Shown: positions 12,921 through 14,493 of the stretch, piece after piece
Layout: each line of letters opens with the position of its first letter
Numbering within the stretch: position 1 is the first letter of the stretch
Assembly: GCA_934553285.1 (NCBI GenBank)
Contig: CAKTFD010000056.1
Span: 1-14,493, forward strand
Direction of reading: 5' to 3'
Length of the DNA stretch: 14,493 nt
Origin: an uncultured Faecalibacterium sp.
Lineage (GTDB): Bacteria; Bacillota; Clostridia; Oscillospirales; Ruminococcaceae
Notes under the pieces: model-generated
Database searches by the model: none
The model's input: only the letters and a program-made list of their open reading frames with translations
What the model was told of the DNA's origin: nothing
Program-made: the position numbers and the translations under genes

Positions 12921-13565
12921 TCAGTCTTTGACCGGTGTGCACAGCTGTACCAACTGTTCGGCCTGTGCATCCGTCAAAAGATCCAGCCCAAGCGCATGAG
13001 TCATCTGCTGAAACACGATGTTTCGTGCCCGCTGTTGGGTCGGCGTGGTGGGGCGTGTCTGGGGGGAAAGCCAGATGTCTGCCAGCACGAACAGCGCTTC
13101 GGCCAGCGCATTGGCATCGGCGGTGTGGATGGAGCCGTCCGCCATGCCCTGCCGGATCATGGGTGCAATGCACTCCGGGGCCAGATGCGCTTCAATGTTG
13201 GTCAGCTCCATGGCAAGGAACTGCGGGTTGCTGCACAGGTGCGGCAAAGTCTGCGCGATCTGCTGCTGCCGCTGCCCGGCAAAGGATGCTGCAAACACCG
13301 CCTGCAGCTTCTGCAGCCCGGTCAGGGCCGGGTCGTCCCGGATATGGCGCAGCGGCTCCCACATCTGGTCGCCCAAACGGTCACCGACTCGCTGCGCGAT
13401 CTCCTCCTTGGAGCGGAAATGATGGTACACCGCCCCTTTGGAAAGATTTGTGGCATCGATGATGTCCTGCAGGGTGGTATTCTGGTAGCCTTTCTGGATA
13501 AAGAGCAGGGCGGCGGCGTCCAGGATCTTTTCCACAGTCTGTTCTGGGTATTTATTGCGCGGCAT
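12921..13565 (-). CDS. TetR/AcrR family transcriptional repressor
   Basis: A 214-aa cytosolic DNA-binding protein. The N-terminal TetR domain is clear: ILDAAALLFIQKGYQNTT leads into the helix-turn-helix TLQDIIDATNLSKGAVYHHF (31-50), then RSKEEI. The C-terminal ligand and dimerisation half is not recognisable to a specific subgroup. The start is ATG 13563-13565, 8 nt after AAGGAG. A palindromic operator lies between its -10 box and the ribosome site, and a second copy overlaps the promoter of the MFS exporter downstream. It therefore most likely represses itself and the exporter until an inducer, possibly the exported drug, binds. Confidence 0.93.
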   Translation of the reverse strand: MPRNKYPEQTVEKILDAAALLFIQKGYQNTTLQDIIDATNLSKGAVYHHFRSKEEIAQRVGDRLGDQMWEPLRHIRDDPALTGLQKLQAVFAASFAGQRQQQIAQTLPHLCSNPQFLAMELTNIEAHLAPECIAPMIRQGMADGSIHTADANALAEALFVLADIWLSPQTRPTTPTQQRARNIVFQQMTHALGLDLLTDAQAEQLVQLCTPVKD

Positions 13566-13577
13566 GGCAGATGCTCC

Positions 13578-13604
13578 TTTTTACAAACTAACGGTCTGTA
13601 AAAA
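13578..13604. promoter_or_regulatory. TetR operator copy 1 (autoregulatory)
   Basis: An inverted repeat of 27 bp. On the minus strand it reads TTTTTACAGAC-CGTTA-GTTTGTAAAAA, with 11-bp arms and one mismatch. It lies at the expected transcription start of tetR, directly after the -10 box. Size and position are typical of TetR-family operators. Confidence 0.72.
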
Positions 13605-13632
13605 GAATACAGCAGCCCGGCGGCTTTGTCAA
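13604..13632 (-). promoter_or_regulatory. Promoter of tetR
   Basis: On the minus strand a perfect TTGACA (13627-13632) and TATTCT (13604-13609) are 17 bp apart. The operator begins at the end of the -10 box. Confidence 0.8.
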
Positions 13633-13676
13633 GAGGGTGTGGAACCGAAAATCCATTCATTTCCGGCGGCGCTGCA

Positions 13677-13705
13677 TTGCTTTTGTGCGGGGTTTCTGGT
13701 ATGAT
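13677..13705 (+). promoter_or_regulatory. Promoter of the flavoprotein gene
   Basis: TTGCTT (13677-13682) and TATGAT (13700-13705) are 17 bp apart, and TGG before the -10 box gives an extended -10. The gene starts 37 bp further. Confidence 0.8.
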
Positions 13706-13742
13706 ACAATAGAATCAACAGGCGATTTTGGGAGGATGACAG

Positions 13743-14493
13743 ATGGCAAGGGTTTTGATCGTGGGAGCCGGGGCAGCCGGACTGATGGCGGCGGGTGCCG
13801 CTGTGCGGCAGGGGCATCAGGTAACGGTGCTGGAGCATACCGATAAGCCCGGCCAGAAGATCCTGGTCACCGGCAAGGGGCGCTGCAATGTGACCAACGA
13901 CTGCCCGGCGGAGGAGTTTTTGCGCCATGTGCGCACGAACCCGCGCTTTTTGTACTCCTCGCTGGGGGCGTTTCCCCCGGCAAAGACCATGGAGCTGTTC
14001 GAGAGCCTGGGTGTGGAGCTGAAAGTGGAGCGCGGCCGCCGGGTGTTCCCGGTGTCCGATAAGGCCGAGGAGATCCGGCAGGCGCTGCTGCGCTATGCGC
14101 AGGATGCCGACATCATCTACGACGGCGCAAAAAAGCTGCTGCTGGAGGAAGTTGCACCGGAGGCAGAGCCTGCCCCGGCAGCACCGGAGAATCCACGCCA
14201 CCCCAAAAAGAAAAAGGCCGGCCCTGCCCTGCGCTGTGTGGGCGTGCGGGGCGCTTCCGGCAGGGAATACCGGGCGGATGCAGTATTGGTGGCGACCGGC
14301 GGCGTGAGCTACCCCACCACCGGGTCCACCGGCGATGGCTACAAGCTGGCGCAGCAGGCCGGGCACACCCTTGTGGAGCCGGTGCCCAGCCTGGTGAGCC
14401 TGGTCAGCCGGGATCCGGACTGCAAAAAGATGATGGGTCTGGCGCTGAAAAACGTCACCCTGACCCTGCTGGAGGACGGCAAGGCCATCTTTG
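13743..14493 (+). CDS. NAD(P)/FAD-dependent oxidoreductase, BaiN/HI0933 family (3' end cut off)
   Basis: A cytosolic flavoprotein of the HI0933/BaiN (aminoacetone-oxidase-like) family. About 250 residues of a protein normally near 400 are visible. The dinucleotide-binding motif is VGAGAAGL (7-14), followed by E31 at the end of the second strand for the adenosine ribose. The family-specific KILVTGKGRCNVTN (39-52) and VLVATGGVSYPTTGSTGDG are clear. A Pro/Ala/Lys-rich stretch with a KKKK run (about 137-162) looks like a lineage-specific insertion within a loop. The start is ATG 13743-13745, 7 nt after GGGAGG. The reaction is not established for most members; BaiN of Clostridium scindens acts in bile-acid dehydroxylation, but the same function should not be assumed here. 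Confidence 0.92.
   Translation, partial: MARVLIVGAGAAGLMAAGAAVRQGHQVTVLEHTDKPGQKILVTGKGRCNVTNDCPAEEFLRHVRTNPRFLYSSLGAFPPAKTMELFESLGVELKVERGRRVFPVSDKAEEIRQALLRYAQDADIIYDGAKKLLLEEVAPEAEPAPAAPENPRHPKKKKAGPALRCVGVRGASGREYRADAVLVATGGVSYPTTGSTGDGYKLAQQAGHTLVEPVPSLVSLVSRDPDCKKMMGLALKNVTLTLLEDGKAIF

Noticed and set aside
1..14493. tRNA, rRNA, CRISPR array, toxin-antitoxin or phage genes
   Set aside because: I looked on both strands and saw no cloverleaf pattern, regular repeat-spacer series, small two-gene toxin module or phage-like genes.

Overview
The window is high-GC, compact bacterial DNA that looks like a Gram-positive gut Clostridium-class organism. The gene content, the strong GGAGG ribosome binding sites, the TTGACA/TATAAT-type promoters and the AGCS, BrnQ and ThiW families all fit the Oscillospiraceae, and the overall impression is Faecalibacterium-like. 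That placement is inference; no marker gene for taxonomy is present. It reads as ordinary chromosome with one small mobile-element remnant, and I see no phage, plasmid, CRISPR or defence locus.

Layout. Positions 1-7030 are entirely on the minus strand. Read in transcription order from the right, they hold a branched-chain amino acid carrier (brnQ) and a short peptide deformylase (def), then a thiamine locus, then a truncated sodium:alanine symporter. The thiamine locus has its own promoter, a TPP riboswitch, an intrinsic terminator, a long leader, then thiW, thiM, thiE, a possible tiny ORF and thiC, and it ends at a strong terminator. From 7131 the strand switches. A permease plus ATPase of a NitT/TauT-type ABC importer (no binding protein) run rightward and converge on hemW. 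A Bax-inhibitor-1 family membrane protein is divergent from hemW. A membrane-anchored M23 (LytM) peptidase follows and converges on a leftward tetR - MFS exporter pair. A BaiN/HI0933-type flavoprotein starts at 13743 and runs off the end.

How the genes work together. ThiW (thiazole uptake S-component) and ThiM (thiazole kinase) supply thiazole phosphate. ThiC makes the pyrimidine HMP-P and ThiE joins the two moieties. The set implies thiazole salvage with de novo pyrimidine synthesis under TPP feedback. The pyrimidine kinase thiD, the thiazole-synthesis genes and the ECF energising module must lie elsewhere if they exist. The TetR protein has two matching operators, one at its own promoter and one over the MFS promoter, so the pair looks like a self-contained inducible efflux switch.

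Most notable non-coding observations: (i) a 162-bp MITE-like element with inverted ends and TA flanks, sitting in the thi leader directly after the riboswitch terminator; (ii) a second TPP-aptamer-like stretch further down the same leader; (iii) a 24-bp near-perfect palindrome over the brnQ promoter; (iv) a leader ORF overlapping the MFS start by ATGA, with inverted repeats around it. None of these amounts to a demonstrated new system.
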